A stretch of DNA of 64,000 nt from an uncultured Methanobrevibacter sp. (lineage in GTDB: Archaea > Methanobacteriota > Methanobacteria > Methanobacteriales > Methanobacteriaceae). The notes under the pieces were generated by a model. The model was given only the letters and a program-made list of their open reading frames with translations, was not told the origin of the DNA and made no database searches. Positions within the stretch are counted from its first letter, which is position 1, and every line of letters starts with the position of its first letter. The position numbers were made by a program, and so were the translations under genes. Below, piece by piece: positions 62,978-64,000 of the stretch. The stretch is taken from positions 1 to 64,000 of the forward strand of contig NZ_CACXNW010000015.1 in assembly GCF_902769175.1 (NCBI RefSeq), read 5' to 3'.

Positions 62978-64000
62978 CTATCCCTTATATTTTTCCACTA
63001 AACTAATTCCCCATTCAGCCATTTCATTAGCCTTTTCTTGGGAGTCAGATTCAGCGAAGCATCTGAAGATCGGTTCAGTACCGGAAGGTCTGACAATTAC
63101 CCAACCATCATCTTTTAATATTTTTACTCCATCAGTTGTATCAAGCTCAAAGTCAGTGGTTTCATTGATTTCATCAGCGATTTTAGCCATGACCTCTTGC
63201 TTTAAGTCATCAGCACATTCCACTTTCAATTTTTGCTGATAATAAACTGGAAGCTCTGCTACAAGTTCAGATAATGGCTTGCCTTCTTTTACTAAAATTT
63301 CAAGAATCTTAGCTACAGTCATAGCTGCATCTCTTCCATAAACAAAGTTAGGGAAAATTAGACCACCGTTTTCTTCTCCACCGAATAAGCCATCAGTATC
63401 CTTAAGCTTTCTTGCAACAAGCAAATCTCCAACAGCAGTAGCTATAACTTCACCATTGTATTCTTCTGCAATGTCATAAATTGCTTGAGAGGTAGCAACA
63501 GTGGTTACGATGATTCCGCCACCATTTTCTTTTAGCATTTGCTTTTCTACAAGTGCAAAGGTCTTATCTCCTAAAACAAAGTTTCCTTTCTCATCAATAC
63601 AGATGGTTCTATCTGCATCACCATCGTGAGCAAGACCAATGTCTGCACCTAAATTCTTAACAGTTGCAATCAAATCCTGAAGGTTTGGTTCAATTGGCTC
63701 AGGATCTCTTCCAGGGAAGAATCCATCAGCTTGACAATTGATGGTTGTCACTTCACAACCTAATTCCTTAAGGATATATGGAGCTGTAAAGCAACCTGCT
63801 CCAGAACCGCAATCAACTACAATCTTAAGCTTTCTGTTTCTGATAGCTTCCACATCAACTCTTTTTAAGGTTTCAGCAATATACTCTTTAATGATTGTTT
63901 GGTTAGTGAAGCAATCTCCAATCTTATCCCAAGATACCCGATTTGGTTCTGAATCGAAGTACATCCTTTCCACTTCAAGTTCCATATCATCTGGAGTTCC
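62978..64000 (-). CDS. Phosphoglucosamine/phosphomannomutase, 3' part
   Basis: The frame is open to the right edge, so the N-terminal part with the phosphoserine lies outside the window. The visible part has the metal loop AHDGDADRTICID, the sugar loop GGEENGGLIFPNFVYG and RPSGTEPIFRCFAES. The GGEENGG loop is the form in archaeal GlmM proteins such as MJ1100. The paralogue at 43874-45220 has GGEPSG, so the two probably act on different sugars or one is a backup. Confidence 0.85.
   Translation of the reverse strand, partial: GTPDDMELEVERMYFDSEPNRVSWDKIGDCFTNQTIIKEYIAETLKRVDVEAIRNRKLKIVVDCGSGAGCFTAPYILKELGCEVTTINCQADGFFPGRDPEPIEPNLQDLIATVKNLGADIGLAHDGDADRTICIDEKGNFVLGDKTFALVEKQMLKENGGGIIVTTVATSQAIYDIAEEYNGEVIATAVGDLLVARKLKDTDGLFGGEENGGLIFPNFVYGRDAAMTVAKILEILVKEGKPLSELVAELPVYYQQKLKVECADDLKQEVMAKIADEINETTDFELDTTDGVKILKDDGWVIVRPSGTEPIFRCFAESDSQEKANEMAEWGISLVEKYKG

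Overview
The window looks like a chromosomal segment of a gut or rumen methanogenic archaeon, most likely Methanobrevibacter (Methanobacteriales). The evidence is its very low GC content, long A/T-only intergenic regions, archaeal ribosomal proteins (L10/P0, L1, L11, S3Ae), Spt5/NusG, TFE, Pelota, the archaeosine enzyme ArcS, archaeal-type ApgM, a MraY-like pseudomurein enzyme, a CofE-like F420 ligase and adhesin-like secreted proteins.

Layout. 1-4366 (minus): ftsZ, secE, nusG, rpl11, rpl1, rpl10, the classic archaeal order, with a strongly folded RNA between ftsZ and secE. 4.8-9.7 kb: housekeeping genes (pyruvate-kinase C-domain protein, CofE paralogue, an enlarged TFE, an ACT regulator, tRNA-Ile(GAT), a DUF59 protein). 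9.9-19.6 kb: a POT-type transporter convergent with a two-module nonribosomal peptide synthetase broken by three lesions. 19.6-21.8 kb: arcS, an HD protein, hypC. 22.2-25.6 kb: a secreted beta-helix/papain-like protease/Ig-like protein split by a one-base deletion. 26-35 kb: oxidoreductases, the MraY-like enzyme, Pelota, prephenate dehydrogenase, a heavily damaged ClC channel gene, a NifX-like protein and a flavoredoxin. 35.6-39.5 kb: an unusual cluster of two unrelated gamma-glutamyl-cysteine-ligase-type enzymes plus a class II glutamine amidotransferase, behind a palindromic operator. 40.3-51.7 kb: S3Ae, DUF92, ApgM, GlmM, rubredoxin, a secreted Ig-like protein, GlmU-like, gamma-carbonic anhydrase, HisC, NrdG. 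51.8-61.2 kb: an ASCH-TPR protein and a tightly coupled cassette (DUF6361-like, PLD nuclease, SNF2-type helicase, zinc-ribbon/DUF4268 protein) that looks like a restriction or anti-phage system. 61.2-64 kb: two M14-like metallohydrolase paralogues and the 3' part of a second phosphoglucosamine mutase gene.

Two patterns run across the window. First, gene 3' ends are repeatedly duplicated in tandem into the downstream spacer (units of about 45-60 bp after the transporter, NRPS, ClC, amidotransferase, hisC and M14-like genes). Other spacers and some coding linkers carry similar tandem repeats. Second, frameshifts and in-frame stops fall only in accessory genes (NRPS, protease/adhesin, ClC, Ig-like protein), while about 40 housekeeping genes are intact. 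This suggests real decay rather than evenly spread sequence error. The two secreted-protein genes share an ATGCAAGT-N4-ACTTRCAT inverted repeat just upstream of their TATA boxes, a probable common operator.
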